From contig NZ_JAHBGC010000016.1 in NCBI RefSeq assembly GCF_018390645.1, positions 62,001 through 126,000 on the forward strand: a DNA stretch of 64,000 nt. Direction: 5' to 3'. The position numbers and the translations under genes were made by a program. Below, in pieces: positions 46,168-54,252 of the stretch. The DNA is from Ancylobacter dichloromethanicus (GTDB lineage: Bacteria; Pseudomonadota; Alphaproteobacteria; Rhizobiales; Xanthobacteraceae). Under the pieces are notes generated by a model. That model had not been told where the DNA came from. It made no database searches and worked only from the letters and a program-made list of their open reading frames with translations. How positions within the stretch are numbered: the stretch's first letter is position 1; the number at the start of each line of letters is the position of its first letter.

Positions 46168-48453
46168 ATGGACGCGCAGGCCCTTCCCCTCTCCGCCGCC
46201 GCTTCGCTGCCCGCCTCCCCGGCGGCCCAGGACTATTCGCTGTTCCTGCGCCGCGACCCGAGCGGGCAGGCGGAGATGGCCTTCGCCGTCGAGGGCATCG
46301 ACTGCGCCGCCTGCATCGACGAGATCGAGGACGCGTGCGAGGCGTTGCCCGGCGTCGCCCGCGCGCGGCTGAACTACACCACGCACCGCCTGACCATCGG
46401 CTGGGACGCCCGCGCCGAGCCGCGGCCGGAAGACGTGCTGGCCGCGCTGGCCAAGACAGGCTACCGCGCCTGGCCGTTCGAGGCCGGCCGGCTGGAGGAG
46501 ATGGACAACGCCACTTCGCGCCATCTGCTGCGCTGCCTCGGCGTCGCCGGCTTCGCGGCGATGAACATCATGCTGCTCTCGGTCTCGGTGTGGTCGGGCA
46601 ATGTCACCGACATCACCCCCGAGACGCGCGACTTCTTCCATTGGCTGTCGGCGCTGATCGCGCTGCCGGCCGCCGCCTATGCCGGCCAGCCGTTCTTTCA
46701 AAGCGCCGTACGGGCGCTGAAGGCACACACGCTGAACATGGACGTGCCGATCACGCTCGGCGTGCTGCTGGCGCTCGGTGTCTCGGTGTTCGAGACGCTG
46801 AACCATGCCGAGCACGCCTATTTCGATTCGGCGGTGATGCTGCTGTTCTTCCTCCTCGGCGGGCGCTATCTCGACCATGCGATGCGCCGCCGCACGCGGG
46901 CCGAGGCGGGCAATCTCGCGGCGCTGAAGGCGGTGTCGGCCAACCGCTTCGAGGCCGACGGGCGGCTCGTCACCGTGCCCGCCGCCGCCGTGCGGCCCGG
47001 TGACGAGGTGATGCTGCGGGCCGGCGAGCGCGCGCCGGTGGACGGGCTGGTGCTCTCCGGCACCGCCTCGGTGGATGAGAGCCTGGTGACCGGCGAGACG
47101 CTGCCGCGCCGCGTCGCCGCCGGCGACACGGTGCATGCGGGCAGCCTCGTCCATGACGGCGTGCTGCGGCTGCGCACCATTGCGGCGGGCGAGGACACCT
47201 TCCTTGACGAGATCGAGCGCCTGCTCGACAAGGCCTCGACCGCACGCGGGCGCTATATCCGCCTCGCCGACCGCGCGGCGCGGCTCTACGCGCCGATGGT
47301 GCACGCCACGGCGCTGCTGGCGCTCATCGGCTGGCTGATCGCCGGCGCCTCGCTGCACCAGGCGGTGCTGATCGCGGTGGCGGTGCTGATCATCACCTGC
47401 CCCTGCGCGCTGGCGCTCGCCGTGCCGGCGGTGCAGGTGGTGGCGGCGGGCACGCTGATGCGCGCCGGCGTGCTGATCAATGCCGGCGACACCTTCGAGC
47501 GGCTGGCGGAGGTCGACACCGTCGCCTTCGACAAGACCGGAACACTGACCCTTCCCGAGCCGAGCCTTTCCGACACGTCGAACGTGCCTGCGCCGCTTCT
47601 GGCGGCGGCGGCACGGCTCGCTTTGGCGAGCACGCATCCACTGGCGCGGGCGATCGCCGCCGCCCATCCCGAAGCGCGGCCGCTGGCCGAGGTGCGCGAG
47701 GTGCCGGGCGCCGGCGTCGAGGCGCGGATCGAGGGTATGACCGCCCGGCTCGGCAGCCCGGCCTTTTGCGGCTGCGAAGCTCTGGCGGCCGCGCGCGCGC
47801 CGGAAGCCCCCGACGCCTCGCTGGTCGCGGTGCGGCTTGGGGATGCGTGCGCGTTGCTGGAGGTGCGGCAGGCGCTGCGGCCCGACGCGGCCGAGGTGAT
47901 CGACGCCTTGCGCGCCGAGGGGCTCCGCCTCGTGCTGCTCTCGGGCGACCGCCGCGAGGCGGTGGCGCCGGTGGCGGCGCGTCTCGGCATCAAGGACTGG
48001 TGGGCGCGGATGCGGCCGGCCGACAAGATCGCCGTGCTGGAGAGCCTCGGCGCCAACCGGCGCGGCGTGCTGATGGTCGGCGACGGCCTCAACGATGCGC
48101 CGGCGCTGGCGAGCGCGCATGTCTCGCTCTCGCCGATCAGCGCGGCGGACGTGACCCGCGCGCAGGCCGACGCGGTGTTCCTCGGCGACCGGCTGGCGCC
48201 GGTGGTGGTGGCCCTGCGGATCGCGCGCCGGGCGCGGCATCTGATGCGGCAGAACCTGATGATCGCCGTGGCCTACAACCTCGTTGCCGTGCCGCTGGCG
48301 GTCGCCGGCCACGTGACGCCGCTGGTGGCGGCGCTGGCGATGTCCGGCTCCTCCGTCATCGTCACGCTGAACGCGCTGCGGGCGCGGCAGGGCGGCGGCG
48401 ATGCAGCGACCGGTGGCCGGCGGTCGCCGGCGGGCGAAAAGGTGGCGGCATGA
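46168..48453 (+). CDS. ccoI: Copper-exporting P-type ATPase CcoI (FixI)
   Basis: The 761-residue pump has one N-terminal metal-binding domain with GIDCAACIDEIE, eight membrane segments, the transport site ITCPCALALAVP, phosphorylation motif DKTGTLT and hinge MVGDGLNDAPAL. CcoI exports Cu(I) to the periplasm for cbb3 assembly, and is distinct from the CopA detoxification pump. Its stop overlaps the ccoS start by four bases, so translation is coupled. Confidence 0.95.
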   Translation: MDAQALPLSAAASLPASPAAQDYSLFLRRDPSGQAEMAFAVEGIDCAACIDEIEDACEALPGVARARLNYTTHRLTIGWDARAEPRPEDVLAALAKTGYRAWPFEAGRLEEMDNATSRHLLRCLGVAGFAAMNIMLLSVSVWSGNVTDITPETRDFFHWLSALIALPAAAYAGQPFFQSAVRALKAHTLNMDVPITLGVLLALGVSVFETLNHAEHAYFDSAVMLLFFLLGGRYLDHAMRRRTRAEAGNLAALKAVSANRFEADGRLVTVPAAAVRPGDEVMLRAGERAPVDGLVLSGTASVDESLVTGETLPRRVAAGDTVHAGSLVHDGVLRLRTIAAGEDTFLDEIERLLDKASTARGRYIRLADRAARLYAPMVHATALLALIGWLIAGASLHQAVLIAVAVLIITCPCALALAVPAVQVVAAGTLMRAGVLINAGDTFERLAEVDTVAFDKTGTLTLPEPSLSDTSNVPAPLLAAAARLALASTHPLARAIAAAHPEARPLAEVREVPGAGVEARIEGMTARLGSPAFCGCEALAAARAPEAPDASLVAVRLGDACALLEVRQALRPDAAEVIDALRAEGLRLVLLSGDRREAVAPVAARLGIKDWWARMRPADKIAVLESLGANRRGVLMVGDGLNDAPALASAHVSLSPISAADVTRAQADAVFLGDRLAPVVVALRIARRARHLMRQNLMIAVAYNLVAVPLAVAGHVTPLVAALAMSGSSVIVTLNALRARQGGGDAATGGRRSPAGEKVAA

Positions 48454-48626
48454 GCGTGCTTCTCTATCTGGTACCGGCGGCGCTGAGCCTCGGCCTGCTC
48501 GGGCTCGCCGCGTTCCTGTGGTCGCTGCGCGCCGGCCAGTATGACGACCTGGAGGGCGCGGCGGTCCGGGTTCTCTCCGATGACGATCTGCACGAGGACA
48601 TCAGCGACCGGAACCGGCACGAATGA
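48450..48626 (+). CDS. ccoS: CcoS (FixS) assembly protein
   Basis: The 58-residue protein MSVLLYLVPAALSLGLLGLA has a membrane segment and the FixS pattern FLWSLRAGQYDDLEGAAVRVL, then an acidic/basic tail. CcoS is needed for heme and copper incorporation into cbb3. Its ATG overlaps the ccoI stop, and its stop overlaps the next ATG in the same ATGA way. Confidence 0.93.
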   Translation: MSVLLYLVPAALSLGLLGLAAFLWSLRAGQYDDLEGAAVRVLSDDDLHEDISDRNRHE

Positions 48627-49774
48627 GCGCCAGCGGGTTGTTCGACGCCGAGGCGGAAGCCGCCCGTGCCGGCCGGCTCGGCTGCGCCTGCCCGGAGGAC
48701 GCGCCGCGCGCGCTGCGCCGCGCGCTCGGGATCGGGCGGCTCGCCGGCGGCTTCGCCCTCGTGGTGCTGGCGCAGGCGCTGACGCTGGGTGCCTTGCCTC
48801 TGGCCGGCGCCATGCTGGCCCCGCGCCCGGAACTGGCCGCCCTGCCGCTCGCCGCCCTGCTGCTCGGCGCGACGCTGGCGAGCCTGCCGGCGAGTTTCCT
48901 GCTCGACACGTTCGGCCGTCGCGCGGCGTTCGCGCTCGGCGCCAGCCTGGGCGTCGCCGGCGGGCTGGTGGCGGCCTATGCGATGATGCTCGGCGCCTTC
49001 CCGATGCTGGTGCTGGGCGCCGCCTGGCTTGGCGCGGCGCAAGGCTTCGGCATGTTCTACCGCCACGCCGCGGCCTTCGGCGCGGCCTCGGGAATGCGGG
49101 CGGGCATGGTGGCGCGGCTCATCGGCGCCGGGGCGCTGGCGGGCTTTGCCGGGCCTCTGCTGGCCGGCATGGCGGAGGCGGCGCTGGCGCCCTACACCTT
49201 CGCCGGCACGCTGCTGCTGGCCGCGCTGGCCCAGCTCGGGGCGCTGGGCTTTGCCGTCGCGCTGCCGCAGGCGCGCTTCTCCCATGCCGACCTCACCGTC
49301 GAGGCGATGGCGCAGCCGCAAGAGCGCCCCGCGCCGCTGGCCTGGCGGGCGCTCGCCCTGCCAACGCTGATCGGCGCGCTCGCCTGGGGGGCGATGACCT
49401 CCGCCATGGCTGGCGCGCCGCTCTCGCTGGCCGGCTGCGGCCTCAGCGTGCCGCTGATCTCGGGCGTCGTGGCCTGGCATGCGGTGGCGATGTACGCGCC
49501 GGCGCTGGCGGGCGGGGTGCTGGCCCGCTGGATCGGGGCCACGCCGCTGGCGCTGCTGGCCCTCGCTCTGTGCGCGGGGGCGGCCGTCATGGTGGCGCAG
49601 GCCAATGAGGCGCTGGCGATCTCCATCGCCTTCCTCGCGGTGGGTGCGGGCTGGGCGCTGGCGAGCCTCGCCACCACACTGATGCTGCATGCGGGCGGCG
49701 CGCCCTCCCGGCTGCAACTCGGCGTGCACGACGGCGTGCTGCTGGGGGCGGCGCTGCTCGGCACGCTGTTGTGA
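48623..49774 (+). CDS. ccoA: CcoA-like major facilitator copper transporter in the cbb3 assembly operon
   Basis: The 383-residue protein has about 12 hydrophobic segments. Two motifs required for copper import by Rhodobacter capsulatus CcoA, MxxxM at 233-237 and HxxxM at 261-265, are present here as M258-T-S-A-M262 and H286-A-V-A-M290; the spacing between the motifs is the same and the whole is shifted by 25 residues. The N-terminus carries an extra cytoplasmic stretch with CAC at residues 21-23. Its ATG overlaps the ccoS stop. Import of Cu for CcoN is inferred from motif, spacing and operon; the general MFS label would be the cautious alternative. Confidence 0.78.
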   Translation: MSASGLFDAEAEAARAGRLGCACPEDAPRALRRALGIGRLAGGFALVVLAQALTLGALPLAGAMLAPRPELAALPLAALLLGATLASLPASFLLDTFGRRAAFALGASLGVAGGLVAAYAMMLGAFPMLVLGAAWLGAAQGFGMFYRHAAAFGAASGMRAGMVARLIGAGALAGFAGPLLAGMAEAALAPYTFAGTLLLAALAQLGALGFAVALPQARFSHADLTVEAMAQPQERPAPLAWRALALPTLIGALAWGAMTSAMAGAPLSLAGCGLSVPLISGVVAWHAVAMYAPALAGGVLARWIGATPLALLALALCAGAAVMVAQANEALAISIAFLAVGAGWALASLATTLMLHAGGAPSRLQLGVHDGVLLGAALLGTLL

Positions 49775-49820
49775 GCGTCGGCGGCTGCGAAGGCCGTTGA
49801 CGCACTCGCGCCTTTATGTA

Positions 49821-49834
49821 AGTGATCGCTCACT
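49821..49834. promoter_or_regulatory. TetR-type operator upstream of the aas-like gene
   Basis: AGTGATCGCTCACT is a near-perfect palindrome (arms AGTGA and TCACT), 24 bases before the ATG at 49859. A -10-like TTATGT lies directly before it. The spacing of the TetR gene at the end of the same operon makes autoregulation likely. Confidence 0.65.
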
Positions 49835-49858
49835 GACAATGCGGTGAGGGGATCGACG

Positions 49859-52800
49859 ATGTTCACGCGGCTGATGACGGCCAGGCGCTTCGCGCCGCTG
49901 TTCTGGTGCCAGTTTTTCGCAGCCTTCAACGACAATTTCGTGAAGAACGCGATGGCGCTGCTGATCCTCTACGGCATCGCCCATGTGAATGGCGGCGCGC
50001 TGGTGACGCTGGCCGGCGGCGTGTTCATCCTGCCCTTCTTCCTGTTCTCTTCCCTCGGCGGGCAGCTTGCCGACCGCTACGACAAGGCGCTGATCGCCCG
50101 GCGGGTGAAGTTCGCCGAAATCTGGATCGTGCTGATCGCCAGCGCCGGTTTCGTCGTCCAGTCCATTCCCGTGCTGTTCCTCGGCCTGTTCCTCATGGGC
50201 ACGCTGAGCGCGCTGTTCGGGCCGGTGAAATACGGCATCCTGCCCGATCACCTGGCCAAGGACGAACTGGTTTCCGGCAACGCGCTGATCGAGATGGCGA
50301 CCTTCGCCGCCATTCTCGGCGGCACGGTGGGCGGGGCGCTGGCCTTTACCCATACCGGGGAATGGGCAGTGGCCGGCTTCACCTTCGTGCTGGCGGTGAT
50401 CGCCTGGCTGTCCGCCCGGGGCATTCCGCGCACCCTGCCGGGGGCGCCCGACCTCAAGATCGACCGCAACATCTGGCGCAGCACGATGACCCTGCTGGCC
50501 GACATCCGCGCCGAGAAGCCGATCTGGCGCGGGGCGCTGATCGTCTCGTGGTTCTGGCTGGTCGGCGCGGTGGTGCTGTCGCTGCTGCCGACGCTGGTGA
50601 AGGAGAATGTCGGCGGGCTGGAAAGCGTCGTCACGCTGTTCCTGGTGCTGTTCACCATCGGCGTCGCCATCGGCTCGACGCTGGCGGCCAAGCTGTCGGA
50701 AGGGCGCATCCTGCTGGCGCTGGTGCCGGTGGCGGGGTTGCTGATGGGCGCTTTCGCCATCTACCTCGCTTTGCTCATGGGCTCGCTCGCTCCCGCCGCG
50801 CAACCTGTCGGCTGGTACGCCTTCTTCACCTCGGGCGCGGGCCTGCATGCCGCCATCGGGCTGGTCGGTCTCGCGGCGGCCGGCGGCGCCTTCGTGGTGC
50901 CGACCTTCGCCTTCGTCCAGGCGGCCGCCGACGAGGACCGCCGCGCCCGGGTGATCGCCGGCAATAATGTGCTGAACGCCGCCTTCATGGTGGCCGGCGC
51001 GGTGGTGGTCGCCGGGCTGCAATTCGCCGGCTTCGGCGCCCCGGCACTGCTGGGGCTGATCGGCGCGGCGAGCCTGCTGGTGGCCATCCTCGCCGGCCGC
51101 GCCTTCCAGGGCCAGGTGCTGCGCGACCTGATCAAGCTGGTGTTCCGGGTGCTGTTCCGCGTCGAGGTGACCGGGGCCGAGCATTTGAAGGCCGCCGGCC
51201 CCGGCTCGGTGATCGCCATCAACCATGTCAGCTTTCTCGACGCGCCGCTGATCATGGCGCTGCTCGACAACGACCCGGTCTTCGCCGTCGACCGCGCCAT
51301 CGCCGAGGCGTGGTGGGTGAAGCCGTTTCTCAGGCTGGTGCGCGCCTTCCCGCTCGACCCGACCAAGCCGATGGCCACCCGCGACCTGATCCGCCAGGTG
51401 CAGCAGGGCGAGCAACTGGTGATCTTCCCCGAGGGGCGCATCACCGTCACCGGCTCGATCATGAAGATCTATGACGGCTCCGCGCTGATCGCCGACAAGG
51501 CCGACGCGCCGGTGGTGCCGGTGCGCATCGAGGGGCTGGAGCAGACCTATTTCTCCCGCCTCGACAATCACCAGACGCGCAAGCGCCTGTTCCCCAAGGT
51601 GCGGGTCACCATCCTGCCGCCGCGCAAGCTCCAGGTCGACCGCGAATTGCTGGGCCGCAAGCGCCGCCGCGCCGCCGGGGCGGCGCTCTACGACGTGATG
51701 AGCGACCTCGTCTTCGAGACCAGCCAGACCAATGTGACGGTCTACCAGGCGGTGGAGGACGCGGCGGTGCGGCTCGGCATGGGGCGCATCGTGCTGGAGG
51801 ACCCGCTCGGCACCATCCTGTCCTATCGCAAGCTGTTGCTCGGGGCGAAGATCTTCGGCGATAAGCTGGCTAAGGAAACCGCGCCGGGCGAAAAGGTAGG
51901 CGTACTGCTGCCCAACGCCGCCGGCATCGCCGTGGTGCTGATGGGGCTTTCCCGCCACGGCCGGGTGCCGGTCATGCTCAACTACACCGCCGGCGCCACC
52001 AACCTCGTCACCGCCTGCAAGGCGGCGCAGGTGAAGCTGGTCGTCGCCTCGCGCGCCTTCATCGAGAAGGCGCGGCTGGAGGCGGAGGTCACTGAACTGG
52101 AAAAGCATGTGCGGGTGCTGATGAGCGAGGAGATCCGCGCCTCGGTCACCACCCCGGACAAGCTAAGGGCCATGCTGCCGCTGCCGGCACCGAAGCCCTC
52201 CGACCCGGACGAGCCGGCCTTCGTGCTGTTCACCTCCGGCTCGGAGGGCACGCCCAAGGGCGTGGTGCTCTCGCACCGCAACATACTGACCAATGTGGCG
52301 CAGGTGGCGGCGCGGATCGACTTCTCGCCGGCCGACATCATGTTCAACGTGCTCCCGGTGTTCCATTCCTTCGGGCTGACCGGCGGGCTGGTGCTGCCGA
52401 TGGTGTCGGGGCTGAAGACCTATCTCTACCCCTCGCCGCTGCACTACCGGATCATTCCGGAACTGGTCTACGCCACCAACGCCACCGCCATTGTCGGCAC
52501 CGACACCTTCCTCATGGGCTATGCCCGCACCGCCAACCCCTATGATTTCCGCTCGCTGCGCTTCGTGGTGGCGGGCGCCGAGCCGGTGAAGGCGGAGACG
52601 CGGCGGGTATGGATGGAGAAGTTCGGCCACCGCATCCTGGAAGGCTACGGCGTCACCGAATGCGCCCCGGTGCTGGCGGTGAACACGCCGATGTTCAACC
52701 GCGTTGGCACGGTGGGGCGGATGCTGCCGGGCATAAGCCACCGGCTGGAGACCATGACCGGCATCGAGGACGGCGGGCGGCTGCAGGTGCGCGGACCGAA

Positions 52801-53269
52801 CGTTATGCTCGGCTATCTGCGCGCCGAGGCGCCCGGCGTGATCGAGCCGCCGGAATTGGGCTGGTACGACACCGGCGACATCGTCGCCATCGACGAGGAG
52901 GGCTTCGTCGCCATTCGCGGCCGGGTGAAGCGCTTCGCCAAGATCGCCGGCGAGATGATTTCGCTGGCCGCCATCGACGCCATGGTCGCCGCCCTGCGGC
53001 CCGATGCCGAGCATGTGGCGGTGGCGGTGCCGGATGCGCGGCGTGGCGAGCGCATCGTCCTGATGACCACGGCGCCGGACCTCACCCGCGCGGCGCTTCA
53101 GGCCCACGGGCGCGAGCGCGGCGTCACCGAGCTGATGATCCCGGCCGAGATCCTGCGGATGGACGAGCTGCCGCTGCTGGGCTCGGGCAAGGTCGACTTC
53201 ACCAAGGCGCGCACCATCGCGCTGGAAATGCTGGCCGCGCGCGGCGGCGACTCGGGAGAGAGCGCGTGA
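49859..53269 (+). CDS. Three-domain acyl-ACP synthetase/acyltransferase with MFS transporter domain (Aas/LplT type)
   Basis: The 1136-residue protein joins an N-terminal MFS domain (residues about 1-410, LplT-like), a PlsC acyltransferase domain (about 430-620, with INHVSFLDAPLIM near residue 454 and FPEGRITVTG), and an AMP-binding domain (about 640-1130, FTSGSEGTPKGVVLSHRN near residue 790). Such proteins are expected to import lysophospholipid and reacylate it with fatty acid. The ATG at 49859 follows GAGGGG; a GTG at 49844 is the alternative. It overlaps the TetR gene by four bases. Confidence 0.88.
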   Translation: MFTRLMTARRFAPLFWCQFFAAFNDNFVKNAMALLILYGIAHVNGGALVTLAGGVFILPFFLFSSLGGQLADRYDKALIARRVKFAEIWIVLIASAGFVVQSIPVLFLGLFLMGTLSALFGPVKYGILPDHLAKDELVSGNALIEMATFAAILGGTVGGALAFTHTGEWAVAGFTFVLAVIAWLSARGIPRTLPGAPDLKIDRNIWRSTMTLLADIRAEKPIWRGALIVSWFWLVGAVVLSLLPTLVKENVGGLESVVTLFLVLFTIGVAIGSTLAAKLSEGRILLALVPVAGLLMGAFAIYLALLMGSLAPAAQPVGWYAFFTSGAGLHAAIGLVGLAAAGGAFVVPTFAFVQAAADEDRRARVIAGNNVLNAAFMVAGAVVVAGLQFAGFGAPALLGLIGAASLLVAILAGRAFQGQVLRDLIKLVFRVLFRVEVTGAEHLKAAGPGSVIAINHVSFLDAPLIMALLDNDPVFAVDRAIAEAWWVKPFLRLVRAFPLDPTKPMATRDLIRQVQQGEQLVIFPEGRITVTGSIMKIYDGSALIADKADAPVVPVRIEGLEQTYFSRLDNHQTRKRLFPKVRVTILPPRKLQVDRELLGRKRRRAAGAALYDVMSDLVFETSQTNVTVYQAVEDAAVRLGMGRIVLEDPLGTILSYRKLLLGAKIFGDKLAKETAPGEKVGVLLPNAAGIAVVLMGLSRHGRVPVMLNYTAGATNLVTACKAAQVKLVVASRAFIEKARLEAEVTELEKHVRVLMSEEIRASVTTPDKLRAMLPLPAPKPSDPDEPAFVLFTSGSEGTPKGVVLSHRNILTNVAQVAARIDFSPADIMFNVLPVFHSFGLTGGLVLPMVSGLKTYLYPSPLHYRIIPELVYATNATAIVGTDTFLMGYARTANPYDFRSLRFVVAGAEPVKAETRRVWMEKFGHRILEGYGVTECAPVLAVNTPMFNRVGTVGRMLPGISHRLETMTGIEDGGRLQVRGPNVMLGYLRAEAPGVIEPPELGWYDTGDIVAIDEEGFVAIRGRVKRFAKIAGEMISLAAIDAMVAALRPDAEHVAVAVPDARRGERIVLMTTAPDLTRAALQAHGRERGVTELMIPAEILRMDELPLLGSGKVDFTKARTIALEMLAARGGDSGESA

Positions 53270-53865
53270 GCGCGGCGCCCGGCGGGGCCCGCAGGGGGCG
53301 CGACGGCGCGGACACGCGCGCGCGCATCGAGGCGGTGGCGCTGGAACTGTTCGCGCAGAAGGGCGTGGCCGGCACCTCGGTGCGCGACATCGCGCTCGGC
53401 GTGGGGGTGAGCGAGGGCGCTCTCTACCGGCATTTTCCCTCGAAGGAGGAACTGGCGCGCGTGCTCTATCTCACCCGCTACGGGGCGCTGGCGGCCGAGA
53501 TCTGCGCCATCGACGCCGACGAGCCGGAACTGCGGGCAAAGCTGCGGGCGGTGGTGGGGCTGGCCTGCGGGCTGTTCGATGCCGAGCCGGCGCTGTTCGC
53601 TTATCTGCTCATCCACCAGCACGAGCATCTGGGGCTGGTGCCGGACGCGCCGGAGGCGAATGTGGTGGAGGCGGTGGCGCAGTTGCTGCGCGGCGCCGGC
53701 GTGCCGCCCGAACGCACCGCGCTCGCCAGCGCCATGGCGCTGGGCTGCGTGGTGCAGCCGGCGGTGTTCGCGCTCTATGGCCGGCTTCGCGGGCCGCTGA
53801 CGGCGCAGGTGGATGCCATTGCGGCGGCGGTGATGGGCATCGTCGAAGGGGCGATGAAGCGCTGA
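53266..53865 (+). CDS. TetR/AcrR family transcriptional regulator
   Basis: The 199-residue protein has a TetR helix-turn-helix at residues about 18-65 (ARIEAVALELFAQKGVAGTS, VRDIALGVGVSEGALYRHFP) and a C-terminal ligand domain. The GTG start overlaps the TGA of the aas-like gene, so the pair is translationally coupled. The operator-like palindrome before the operon (49821-49834) suggests that it represses itself and the acyltransferase. The ligand may be a fatty acid or acyl-CoA, by analogy with FadR-type TetR proteins. Confidence 0.88.
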   Translation: MSAAPGGARRGRDGADTRARIEAVALELFAQKGVAGTSVRDIALGVGVSEGALYRHFPSKEELARVLYLTRYGALAAEICAIDADEPELRAKLRAVVGLACGLFDAEPALFAYLLIHQHEHLGLVPDAPEANVVEAVAQLLRGAGVPPERTALASAMALGCVVQPAVFALYGRLRGPLTAQVDAIAAAVMGIVEGAMKR

Positions 53866-53917
53866 GCGGCGCCGGGATGACGCGCGTGGAGGCCGCGCGG
53901 CGCTCGGCGCCCGTCTC

Positions 53918-54238
53918 TCAGAACAGCTTCATGCCCGGCGGGATCGGCAGGCCGGCGGTGATGGTCTGGGTCTTTTCCTGCACGATGCGCTCGCCCTTGG
54001 CGCGGGCTTCCGCGTGGGCGGCGACGACCAGGTCCTCCAGGATTTCCGCCTCTTCCGGGTTGAGCAGGCTGGGGTCGATGCGGATCGCCTTCAGCGCGCC
54101 CTTGGCGGAGAGGCGTACCGTGACCATGCCGCCGCCGGCCGCTCCCTCGACCTCGACGGTCTCCAGCTCCGCCTGGAGTTGCTCCATCTTGGACTGCATC
54201 TCCTTCACCTTGGACATGATGCCGAGAAGGTCTTTCAT
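53918..54238 (-). CDS. ybaB: YbaB/EbfC nucleoid-associated protein
   Basis: The 106-residue protein MKDLLGIMSKVKEMQSKMEQ has a coiled-coil N-terminus and the core VEVEGAAGGGMVTVRLSAKG, then IDPSLLNPEEAEILEDLVVA. YbaB dimers bind DNA. It lies 14 bases downstream of dnaX. The usual next gene, recR, is not there; the TetR gene converges instead. Confidence 0.95.
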   Translation of the reverse strand: MKDLLGIMSKVKEMQSKMEQLQAELETVEVEGAAGGGMVTVRLSAKGALKAIRIDPSLLNPEEAEILEDLVVAAHAEARAKGERIVQEKTQTITAGLPIPPGMKLF

Positions 54239-54252
54239 CCGGGACTCCTGTG

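Noticed and set aside
45490-48312. Antisense frame of over 900 codons across ccoH and ccoI
   Set aside because: Compositional artefact; product is His/Arg/Gly-rich without domains.
49814-52108. Antisense frame over the aas-like gene
   Set aside because: Shadow frame, Asp/His/Gln-rich, no known family.
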